Source: Bacteroidales bacterium UBA4360 (lineage in GTDB: Bacteria > Bacteroidota > Bacteroidia > Bacteroidales > UBA932). From it: 64,000 nt of DNA. Position numbers and translations under genes: made by a program. Location: positions 1 through 64,000 of the forward strand of contig DGSO01000029.1 of assembly GCA_002393945.1 (NCBI GenBank). Reading direction: 5' to 3'. Positions 58,082 to 64,000 of this stretch are shown one piece after another. Position 1 is the stretch's first letter. Every line of letters begins with the position of its first letter. The notes under the pieces were generated by a model. The model saw only the letters and a program-made list of their open reading frames with translations, had not been told where the DNA came from and did no database searches.

Positions 58082-59912
58082 CACCTGCGAGGAAGTTGAT
58101 TCCGGGCATAGGATACTGGAGAACCACCTGATACTGCTCGTTGAACAAGTTCCTGATATCGAGGGAAAGACGTGTTCTTGGAAAGATGTTCCATGTGACG
58201 GTGGCATCCCAGGTGGTCCATGGGGAGAGGTGGTATTCCGGGCGCATACTTGCCGCCGTTACCCTGGAGCCTGTGAGGAAACCGCGGATGTCAAGACGGA
58301 GACTGTCCCACCTGCCGAAGAGATTGAAACTTGCGCTGTGCAGCGGAATGTAGGGAATCTGCATGGAAGCACCCTTTTCCCGCGCCCACTGATAGGAGTA
58401 ACGGGCGGTTGCACCGGCAGACCATGGCCCCGAGAACCAGGCGGCTTCGGCCGATATTTCATCGCCCCAGATGAGCACCTCGCCAAGATTGTACATGGTC
58501 CAGCGGAACAGACTGCCTCCGGGAACGGCGACGAGTTTGTCCTTAACCCTGTTGTGGTAGAGTTCTTCGCGGCACCGGAAGTGCCAGTTGCTGTATGTCC
58601 TGTCCCAGCACCATCGGGCGGTGATTTGCCACACCTTTTCCGGTTTCAGGTTTCTTGATGTGACGTTCGTGTAGTAAAGGTCGTTGAACGAAGGAAGCCT
58701 GCAGGAGCGCTTGATTATTCCGCCGAACTCCCAGTCCCGGCGGGGATGCCAGTCAATTATGACGGAAGGGGAGAGGAAGCGGTAACCGTCCCTTGTAACC
58801 TGGCCCTGCAGCGCTGCCGATACCCTCCACGGATCTTTCAAAATGGCAGCTGACACGGCTGTGAGCAGGCTTTCGCGCCGGGCGTCAACCCTTGAACGGA
58901 GACTTTCGGCCTGGCCGTCGATGGCGGCGCTCAGGTGCAGCCAGGGCCTTGGCTGCCAGCCAAGGGATGCAGACAGGTATGCGCTCTGAAGGTCATATTT
59001 CCACTCCGCGCTTATGGCAGGATCCTGCTCGGAGATATCCATATAGTCAAGAACATCACGGGAGTAACGGGCGCGTGCAAGGAGCCTCAGGGACGGAGTA
59101 AGCTGCTGCTCTCCCGAGGCCTGCAGCGAGAAGTCCCTGTCGGCCTGGCGGTCCCTGGACATGGGGTATTTATCGGACTGCTTGTAAAGCGGCCCGGGTA
59201 TCCCGCGCTCCGAATCATAGAACCGCAGCGAAGCCTCGTACCTTCCGGATTCCGGGGTGTACCACAGACCGGCCGATGCCCTGAATGCCCTGATGTCGGA
59301 ATTCTCCCGTCTCATGAGGGAATCCTTGTGGCGGAAAGGATAGCTGCCGTCGGAAATATCGGCCCCTATCCTTGCGCGTCCGGTAAGGTTTCTACCGATG
59401 CGTCCTTCGTGGCTGACCGATGGGGAAAGGGTGCGGAATGAGCCCCCGCGCAGCCTGAAGGCGGTTTTACGGCCTTTGGGCGCTGCCGTTCTCATGTGCA
59501 GGGAGCTGGCGCTTCCGTATTCCCTTGCGCTTTGGAGAAGTTCCGATTTCTGTCCGGCATAAAGCTCCACGGTCTCAAGGTCATCGGCATCTATGCGGCC
59601 AAGGTCCGGCTGCATGTTCTGGGCGTTGTCGATAGGGACGCCGTCGATGAAAACGGCCGTGTGGGCGCTTCCGAGGCTCCTTACATTGACCGTCTTGAGC
59701 CCGCCCACTCCGCCGTAGTCCCGCATCTGGAGGCCGGAGAAGTCCCGGATGGCATCGGCAAGGGAGGCGCTTCGAAGGATTTTTTCGCGGGTGGCGCTTT
59801 CGGTGGGAGGGGAGATATGCCTGGCTGCGCTTACCACCGACGCGTCCAGCGTATCGGGAGCCTGAAAGGCGATAAATATGGCGACGGCGGCAGCGAGCAT
59901 CGTTTTTTTCAC
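58065..59912 (-). CDS. btuB: BtuB-like TonB-dependent outer membrane receptor
   Basis: A receptor of about 615 residues of the compact BtuB/vitamin-receptor type. It lacks the carboxypeptidase-like N-domain of SusC. The plug shows LADAIRDFSGLQMRDYGG, VNVRSLGSAHTAVFIDGVP and LETVELYAG; the barrel ends in FLAGVAIEF. The probable start is GTG at 59912, giving the signal VKKTMLAAAVAIFIAF; an ATG at 59900 is also possible. Pairing with btuG and divergent btuF supports cobalamin as substrate, but other chelates cannot be excluded. It has a -7 box a short way upstream and no room for a riboswitch. Confidence 0.78.
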   Translation of the reverse strand: MKKTMLAAAVAIFIAFQAPDTLDASVVSAARHISPPTESATREKILRSASLADAIRDFSGLQMRDYGGVGGLKTVNVRSLGSAHTAVFIDGVPIDNAQNMQPDLGRIDADDLETVELYAGQKSELLQSAREYGSASSLHMRTAAPKGRKTAFRLRGGSFRTLSPSVSHEGRIGRNLTGRARIGADISDGSYPFRHKDSLMRRENSDIRAFRASAGLWYTPESGRYEASLRFYDSERGIPGPLYKQSDKYPMSRDRQADRDFSLQASGEQQLTPSLRLLARARYSRDVLDYMDISEQDPAISAEWKYDLQSAYLSASLGWQPRPWLHLSAAIDGQAESLRSRVDARRESLLTAVSAAILKDPWRVSAALQGQVTRDGYRFLSPSVIIDWHPRRDWEFGGIIKRSCRLPSFNDLYYTNVTSRNLKPEKVWQITARWCWDRTYSNWHFRCREELYHNRVKDKLVAVPGGSLFRWTMYNLGEVLIWGDEISAEAAWFSGPWSAGATARYSYQWAREKGASMQIPYIPLHSASFNLFGRWDSLRLDIRGFLTGSRVTAASMRPEYHLSPWTTWDATVTWNIFPRTRLSLDIRNLFNEQYQVVLQYPMPGINFLAGVAIEF

Positions 59913-59920
59913 TATCTTTG
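59913..59920 (+). promoter_or_regulatory. -7 box of btuF
   Basis: TATCTTTG ends three bases before the GTG at 59924, so transcription should begin almost exactly at the start codon. It overlaps the divergent btuB promoter. Confidence 0.5.
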
Positions 59921-59923
59921 AAT

Positions 59924-60952
59924 GTGCAAAAATACAAAATATTTCTCCTATCTGTCCTCGTCGCCGCCTGTTCATCCCCCAAAACAGGCACGGGAAACAT
60001 GGAATATGCCCGCTGGTTCAGCATCCTGGACAGCACCTCGGTGGTGGTCTTTTCCCCTTCGGGCGGTGCCGATACTCTCCGCGGCCCCGTGAACAGCCTC
60101 GTGTGCATGTCCAGTTCGTATGTGGGCTTCCTGGATGCGATAGGGGACATCGGCGTAGTGAAAGGGGTTTCGGGCGTGAAGTTCTCAGGCCTTGAGAACC
60201 TTGACGCCGTAGAGGTAGGATACGATGCCAATCTCGATTACGAGGCCGTTCTAAGGGTGCAGCCGGACTACCTTGTAACATATTCCGTGGGCTCGACGGA
60301 GCCTCCTTACATGGCAAAGCTGAAGGAGATAGGAGTGAAGACAGTGCAGCTGAATGAGCACCTTGAGAGCCATCCCCTTGCCAGGGCGGAATACGTCAAG
60401 CTCTTCGGCGCCCTCACCGGGCATCTTGCCGCTGCCGATTCTGTCTTCTGCGCGGTCCGGGACAGGTATCACTCGCTTGTCCAGCCCGATGCAAAGTTCA
60501 AGGTCCTCATCAATATTCCGTATGCCGATACCTGGTACATCCCCGGCGGGGACAGCTACATGACCCGCCTCGTCTCCGATGCAGGCGGCCGCCTCCTCGG
60601 TGCGGAACCCGGCAGAAGTTCCTCCTCCGTCATTTCCATCGAAAAGGCTTACAAATATGCCCTGGAGGCCGATTTCTGGCTCAACACCGGTTGGTGCTCA
60701 TCCCTTTCAGACCTCCGGCAAATCCATCCCGTTTTCAAAGACATATCCCTCCCCGAAGCCTGGAACAACACCCTTCGCTCCACCCCCGGCGGCGGCAACA
60801 TGTTCTGGGAAACCGGCCCCGTCCGCCCCGACCTCATCCTCGAAGACCTTGTCCGCATTTTCTCCCCCTCTTCCTCTGTCATTTCGAGCTCCTCTGTCAT
60901 TTCGAGCGAAGTCGAGAAATCTCCTTTCAACTATTATTTCAAACTTGAATAA
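59924..60952 (+). CDS. btuF: ABC transporter substrate-binding lipoprotein, BtuF-like
   Basis: The GTG at 59924 gives a lipoprotein signal ending VAAC. The 342-residue protein has the two-lobe fold of metal-chelate/cobalamin binding proteins. Lobe one shows VCMSSSYVGFLDAIG and LRVQPDYLVTY, with the long connecting helix around YVKLFGALTGHL; lobe two has NIPYADTWYIPGGDSYM and DAGGRLLG. It should pass cobalamin to an inner-membrane BtuCD that is not in this window. The last ~25 residues (SSVISSSSVISSEVEKSPF) are encoded by a dispersed repeat at 60873-60922, so the C-terminus has probably been extended by insertion. Confidence 0.75.
   Translation: MQKYKIFLLSVLVAACSSPKTGTGNMEYARWFSILDSTSVVVFSPSGGADTLRGPVNSLVCMSSSYVGFLDAIGDIGVVKGVSGVKFSGLENLDAVEVGYDANLDYEAVLRVQPDYLVTYSVGSTEPPYMAKLKEIGVKTVQLNEHLESHPLARAEYVKLFGALTGHLAAADSVFCAVRDRYHSLVQPDAKFKVLINIPYADTWYIPGGDSYMTRLVSDAGGRLLGAEPGRSSSSVISIEKAYKYALEADFWLNTGWCSSLSDLRQIHPVFKDISLPEAWNNTLRSTPGGGNMFWETGPVRPDLILEDLVRIFSPSSSVISSSSVISSEVEKSPFNYYFKLE
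59927..59934 (-). promoter_or_regulatory. -7 box of btuB
   Basis: On the minus strand this reads TATTTTTG, 14 bases before the GTG at 59912. It lies within the first codons of btuF, so the divergent promoters overlap. Confidence 0.4.
60873..60922 (+). repeat. Dispersed repeat, copy 1, inside the btuF 3' end
   Basis: A partial unit CCTCTGTCATTTCGAGC (60873-60889) is followed 18 bases on by the same sequence continuing into the full unit (60891-60922, ending GAAGTCGAGAAATCT). It is read in frame as the tail of btuF. A related copy in opposite orientation lies at 62503-62559. Confidence 0.75.
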
Positions 60953-60959
60953 TATTTAC

Positions 60960-60967
60960 TAATTTTG
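60960..60967 (+). promoter_or_regulatory. -7 box of the TonB-C lipoprotein gene
   Basis: TAATTTTG, 37 bases before the ATG at 61005. There is no clear -33 TTG at ideal spacing. Confidence 0.45.
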
Positions 60968-61004
60968 CCAAGATTATACGGCTATTATCCAAATACCAAT
61001 AATT

Positions 61005-61598
61005 ATGCGTAAAGTTTATCTTCTCATGGCAGCCGCAGCCATTCTCATGGTAGGTTGCAAGAACAATGGTTCCAAGAAGGCTGCCGCAGCTGCAGCAGCA
61101 CAGGAAGAAGAAGCAGCAGCAGCCGCTGCAAAGGCTTACAATGATGCCATCGACGCTTTCGAGGCTCAGGAAGGTGAAGAAATCAACATCCGCGAGGCTG
61201 TTGAAAAGCTCTCCGCAGCACAGCCCGGTGCAGCAGTCGAGTCCGTTGCCGAAACTCTCGAAAAGAACCCCGATGCAGTTCTTCCTTTCCAGGTAGTTGA
61301 GGTAAAGCCTACCTTCGACGGTGGCGATGCCAACGACTTCTCAAAGTGGGTCAACAGCCAGATTGTTTATCCTCAGGATGCAGTTGACCAGAAGATCGAA
61401 GGAAAGGTCGTCCTTCAGTTCACCGTCAACAAGCTCGGCGAAGTAAAGGATGTTAAGGTTGTCCGCGGTGTCAATGAAATCCTTGACAAAGAGGCCGTCC
61501 GCGTAGTTGAGTCCTCACCCAAGTGGGAGCCCGCAAGCCAGAACGGCGTTCCCGTATCTGTGAACTACACCTTCCCTGTGATCTTCAGAATCCAGTAG
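61005..61598 (+). CDS. Lipoprotein with a TonB C-terminal domain
   Basis: The 197-residue protein has a lipoprotein signal ending MVGC (Cys 18), an Ala/Glu-rich helical stretch (about 25-100), then a TonB-C domain: VYPQDAVDQKIEGKVVLQFTVN, split, with VKVVRGV and a final VSVNYTFPVIFRIQ. Normal TonB has an inner-membrane helix and a Pro-rich rod; both are absent. It probably is not a classical energy transducer but may bind periplasmic plugs or partners from its lipid anchor. It follows the cobalamin locus and ends one base before the convergent exonuclease. Confidence 0.8.
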   Translation: MRKVYLLMAAAAILMVGCKNNGSKKAAAAAAAQEEEAAAAAAKAYNDAIDAFEAQEGEEINIREAVEKLSAAQPGAAVESVAETLEKNPDAVLPFQVVEVKPTFDGGDANDFSKWVNSQIVYPQDAVDQKIEGKVVLQFTVNKLGEVKDVKVVRGVNEILDKEAVRVVESSPKWEPASQNGVPVSVNYTFPVIFRIQ

Positions 61599-61599
61599 G

Positions 61600-62493
61600 T
61601 CAGAACAGTTTTCCCATAGAAAACTTATCCCTGAGGCCCTGAAGTTCGTCCGAAGTTGCCGGACGGTTCAGGGCTTCTTTGCGTTCCTTCTGGAACTGGG
61701 CCTTGAGCCTTGCGAACTGGCGTTTGGTGTCAAGGGTGAAGTCTCCGCCTTCTATCCATGCGAAATAGGAAGGTTCCGTATTCCAGACCTCCCTTGCGGT
61801 CTTGCCCTTGTGCTTGCCGAAACTCACCACGGCCTCGCCTTCGTCATTCAGATAGAGGCGGCCGGCATAATCTACCGTGCGGGGACGTCCGCCGATGGCG
61901 GCAAGAGACTGGACGTCGTTCTTGAGTTTGTCCTGATACATGTCAAGCTGCCCTTTGAGCACTTCATAGGTGGCGACGGTGTCGGCCTCGGCTGTGTGGG
62001 CGTTTTCAAAGTCTTCACCTCCGCAGTAGAATCTGTATGCGGCTTTCAGATTTCTTGGCTCCATGAAATGATAGATGTTCTGGACGTCCACCATGAGCTT
62101 GGAGTGAAGGTCTATGTCGATGTCCTTCCCTTCGAAGGTCCTGACTCTTTCAATTTCTTCTGCGAGCATGGGAAGGTCAAACTTTGCCGAGTTGAAGCCG
62201 GCAAGGTCTGCATCCTCAAGCCATGAGACCACTTCTTCCACGCAGTCGGCAAAACGGGGCTCACCGGCAAGGTCTTCATCCTTGAGGCTGTTCACTGCCG
62301 ATGCCTGCGGAGCAATGGGATACTGGCACCGGTTCACATAGTCCCAGGGCTTGAAGCGCCAGGTCTTGATGCGGGTCTCTCCGCCGGGAAACACTTTTAC
62401 GAAAGAAAGCTCTGCAATGCAGTCAGAGGCGATATTAAGGCCGGTGCTCTCAATGTCGAAGAAGAGCAGCGGCCTCTGTAAATTCAATTCCAT
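61600..62493 (-). CDS. DnaQ-type DEDD 3'-5' exonuclease
   Basis: The 297-residue protein has a DEDDh exonuclease fold: FFDIESTGLN (first Asp/Glu), AGFNSAKFDLPML, and NAHTAEADTVATYEVL with the catalytic His and last Asp. Resembling the epsilon subunit, it could proofread or degrade short DNA/RNA. A C-terminal part (about 205-297) contains VSFGKHKGKTAREVW and WIEGGDFTLDTK, a small domain often found in these Bacteroidota exonucleases. It follows dnaN, with a repeat between them, so a role in replication or repair is plausible. Confidence 0.85.
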   Translation of the reverse strand: MELNLQRPLLFFDIESTGLNIASDCIAELSFVKVFPGGETRIKTWRFKPWDYVNRCQYPIAPQASAVNSLKDEDLAGEPRFADCVEEVVSWLEDADLAGFNSAKFDLPMLAEEIERVRTFEGKDIDIDLHSKLMVDVQNIYHFMEPRNLKAAYRFYCGGEDFENAHTAEADTVATYEVLKGQLDMYQDKLKNDVQSLAAIGGRPRTVDYAGRLYLNDEGEAVVSFGKHKGKTAREVWNTEPSYFAWIEGGDFTLDTKRQFARLKAQFQKERKEALNRPATSDELQGLRDKFSMGKLF

Positions 62494-62502
62494 ATTCTAA
62501 TA

Positions 62503-62559
62503 AGATTCCTCGACTTCGCTCGGAATGACAAAGGTGATTGTCGCTCGGAATGACAGAGG
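62503..62559 (-). repeat. Dispersed repeat, copy 2, between dnaN and the exonuclease gene
   Basis: A full unit (62503-62530, beginning AGATTCCTCGACTTCGC) is followed by a partial one (62541-62559, TCGCTCGGAATGACAGAGG). It is the reverse complement of the type at 60873-60922, with partial unit and full unit in the same relative order. Confidence 0.75.
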
Positions 62560-62562
62560 TAA

Positions 62563-63684
62563 TTACTGGATCATTATAGGCATTAGGATACCGCAGACCT
62601 TTTCGGTGTCGGCTTCTTCCTCTGAAGGGAGGATGAGGGCGGCGCGGCGGGCATCGGCAAACTTGATCACCAGGGTATTGCAGGCCATGTTGGCGAGAAT
62701 CTCGGTGAGGAAGGTGGATTTGAAGCCGATGGTGAGGTCTTCACCGTGGTAGTCGCAGATGATTTTCTCATATGCGGCGAGGGCGAAGCCAAGGTCCTGT
62801 GCGGAGATTTCCAGCTGTCCTTCCTTGAGGGTGAGCTTGATGTGGTTGGATGCCTTGTTGGAGCACACTGCAACGCGCTTCACGGTGTTCAGGAGAAGCT
62901 GGCGGTCAATGGAAAGGACGTTGGAGTTGGAGGTGGGTATGACATCCCTGTATTTGGGATACTTGCCGACTACCAGGCGGCACACCATTGTGGTGGCGCC
63001 GAAGGTGAACTGCGCAGTGGCGCTGTCGAAGGCGATTTCCACGTCTTCCACATCCTTGCCGATGATGGAACGCAGCACGGATGCCGGTTTCTTGTGAAGT
63101 ATGAAGGAGGCCTTTTCCGAGGCCTTTACATCCTTGGTGGTGTAGCAGATGAGCTTGTGGGAGTCTGATGCTACGAGGGTTGTGGAGTCGATGTCGATGT
63201 CGAAGAAGATACCGTTCATTGCGGGACGGATTTCATCGTCGGCAGTGGCGTAGACCGTGCTCTGGATGCCTTCCACGAGGCTTTCGGCAGGGAAAGACAC
63301 CTTGAGGGCGTCGTCTCCGGTGGTCTTGATCTCCGGATAATCGTCTGCGGGGAAATAGGGGAGTACGGAGTTGCCGCTTGCCCAGCCGCATTCGAAAGAA
63401 CTGTCGGAAACGGTGCGGATGCGGATTGGCTGGTCCGGAAGTTCTTTCAGGAGGTCTGTCATATGACGTGCGGGAACGGCGATGGAGCCGTCTTCCTCAC
63501 CGGATTCAACCTCTACCGTTGTACGGAGGGTGAGTTCGGAGTCTGATGCGGTAATCTCCAGCAGGTTTCCCTTCAGTACAAAGAGGAAGTTCTCCAGGAT
63601 AGCGAGCGGAGACTTGGAAGGGATGGCCTTGGAAACATCCATGAGGGCCTTGAGGAGATTGGTGCTGGAAATGGTCAGTTTCAT
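62563..63684 (-). CDS. dnaN: DNA polymerase III sliding clamp (beta subunit)
   Basis: DnaN forms the ring that holds polymerase III on DNA. The 373-residue protein has three clamp domains: MKLTISSTNLLKALMDVSKAIPSK at the start (split over a turn), GSIAVPARHMTDLLKELPD in domain 1, and a last domain ending EKVCGILMPIMIQ, close to the usual LMPMRL-type C-terminus. Length is normal. dnaA is not adjacent here. The promoter box lies at 63711-63718. Confidence 0.95.
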   Translation of the reverse strand: MKLTISSTNLLKALMDVSKAIPSKSPLAILENFLFVLKGNLLEITASDSELTLRTTVEVESGEEDGSIAVPARHMTDLLKELPDQPIRIRTVSDSSFECGWASGNSVLPYFPADDYPEIKTTGDDALKVSFPAESLVEGIQSTVYATADDEIRPAMNGIFFDIDIDSTTLVASDSHKLICYTTKDVKASEKASFILHKKPASVLRSIIGKDVEDVEIAFDSATAQFTFGATTMVCRLVVGKYPKYRDVIPTSNSNVLSIDRQLLLNTVKRVAVCSNKASNHIKLTLKEGQLEISAQDLGFALAAYEKIICDYHGEDLTIGFKSTFLTEILANMACNTLVIKFADARRAALILPSEEEADTEKVCGILMPIMIQ

Positions 63685-63710
63685 ATCTTGTTCTTCTTAT
63701 AGTCAGTTCA

Positions 63711-63718
63711 CAAATATA
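63711..63718 (-). promoter_or_regulatory. -7 box of dnaN
   Basis: On the minus strand this reads TATATTTG, 26 bases before the dnaN ATG. No -33 TTG lies at ideal spacing. Confidence 0.5.
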
Positions 63719-63786
63719 ATCATTTTCCTTGAAATGGCATAAGTTTTGAGAAATATTGCGCCGGAAAATACTTAAATGAACAAGAT

Positions 63787-64000
63787 ATGAAAAGAGGATT
63801 TTTGACTGTACTGCTTTCAGTCCTTGCAGGAGGCATTACCGCCTATGCAGTGGTAAAAGCAACCCAACCTGAACCAGTTGCACAAAGTGTAGTGACAACA
63901 GACGAGAACGGTACTGCCGTAGAATACCGTACTGTCAATTTGGCAGAAACGGACTATCCGGACTTCACATATGCAGCCGAATCGGCAGTGGAGGCCGTGG
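63787..64000 (+). CDS. HtrA/DegP-family serine protease, N-terminal part
   Basis: The gene runs off the right edge; 71 codons are visible. The start has a signal or anchor helix (MKRGFLTVLLSVLAGGITAYAVV) and then a spacer, and DFTYAAESAVEAV near residue 58 is the segment that leads into the trypsin-like domain of Bacteroidota HtrA proteins. HtrA degrades misfolded envelope proteins. The catalytic triad and PDZ domains lie outside the window, so the identification is provisional. Confidence 0.65.
   Translation, partial: MKRGFLTVLLSVLAGGITAYAVVKATQPEPVAQSVVTTDENGTAVEYRTVNLAETDYPDFTYAAESAVEAV

Noticed and set aside
59880..59940. Cobalamin riboswitch between btuB and btuF
   Set aside because: The gap is only about 11 bases between start codons and has no B12-box-like sequence.

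Overview
The window is a chromosomal segment from a member of the Bacteroidota, most likely order Bacteroidales. The evidence is repeated promoters of the TTG-N19/20-TAnnTTTG type, a SusC/SusD pair with a BACON-domain lipoprotein, a DPP11-type S46 peptidase, a BtuB/BtuG cobalamin-capture locus, DUF4837/DUF3078/DUF5074 proteins, many lipoproteins, and few Shine-Dalgarno sequences. The species cannot be named from the sequence alone. Genes are packed tightly: no gap exceeds 300 bases, and several convergent genes overlap or nearly touch.

Layout. 1-8.2 kb: DPP11 peptidase, a nucleoside phosphorylase, a DUF4015-type glycosidase-like lipoprotein, a Clp ATPase with a short middle region, a 41-residue antisense-side mini-gene, and a secreted esterase. 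8.2-21.3 kb: an accessory nutrient-acquisition locus. It has a calcineurin phosphoesterase fused to a glycerophosphodiesterase, facing a divergent operon of a second phosphoesterase lipoprotein, SusC, SusD and a large BACON lipoprotein. 21.3-33.6 kb: gyrA with a TPR protein, a phosphohexomutase with an M23/LysM peptidase, def/ruvX, an envelope operon (M23-like, dxr, rseP, DUF4837), and a tRNA-Glu/rpsT/tRNA-Pro cluster.

33.7-42.3 kb: a long leftward operon proS-DUF3078-tilS-gpmI-lpxD-lpxC-lpxA-wbqC, covering early lipid A synthesis. 42.4-45.4 kb: a strange Trp/Tyr- and Ser-rich lipoprotein paired with a FadL-type outer membrane protein. 45.4-51.3 kb: dnaK, a periplasmic coiled-coil protein, trpS, and a copper-type P-ATPase that lacks its nucleotide-binding domain. 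51.3-55.7 kb: nadD, gmk and a tricorn-like protease. 55.8-64 kb: fba, the cobalamin locus btuG-btuB with divergent btuF, a TonB-C lipoprotein, a DnaQ-type exonuclease, dnaN, and the start of an HtrA protease.

Most unusual points: a 137-bp palindromic element sits in frame inside tilS and reads open on both strands, with the same end peptides each way. The P-type ATPase has lost its N domain. The SusCD locus is built around phosphoesterases and has a 12-bp operator-like inverted repeat around its leftward promoter. A dispersed repeat lies beside or inside btuF and before dnaN. Several promoters lie so close to start codons that the transcripts should be leaderless or nearly so.
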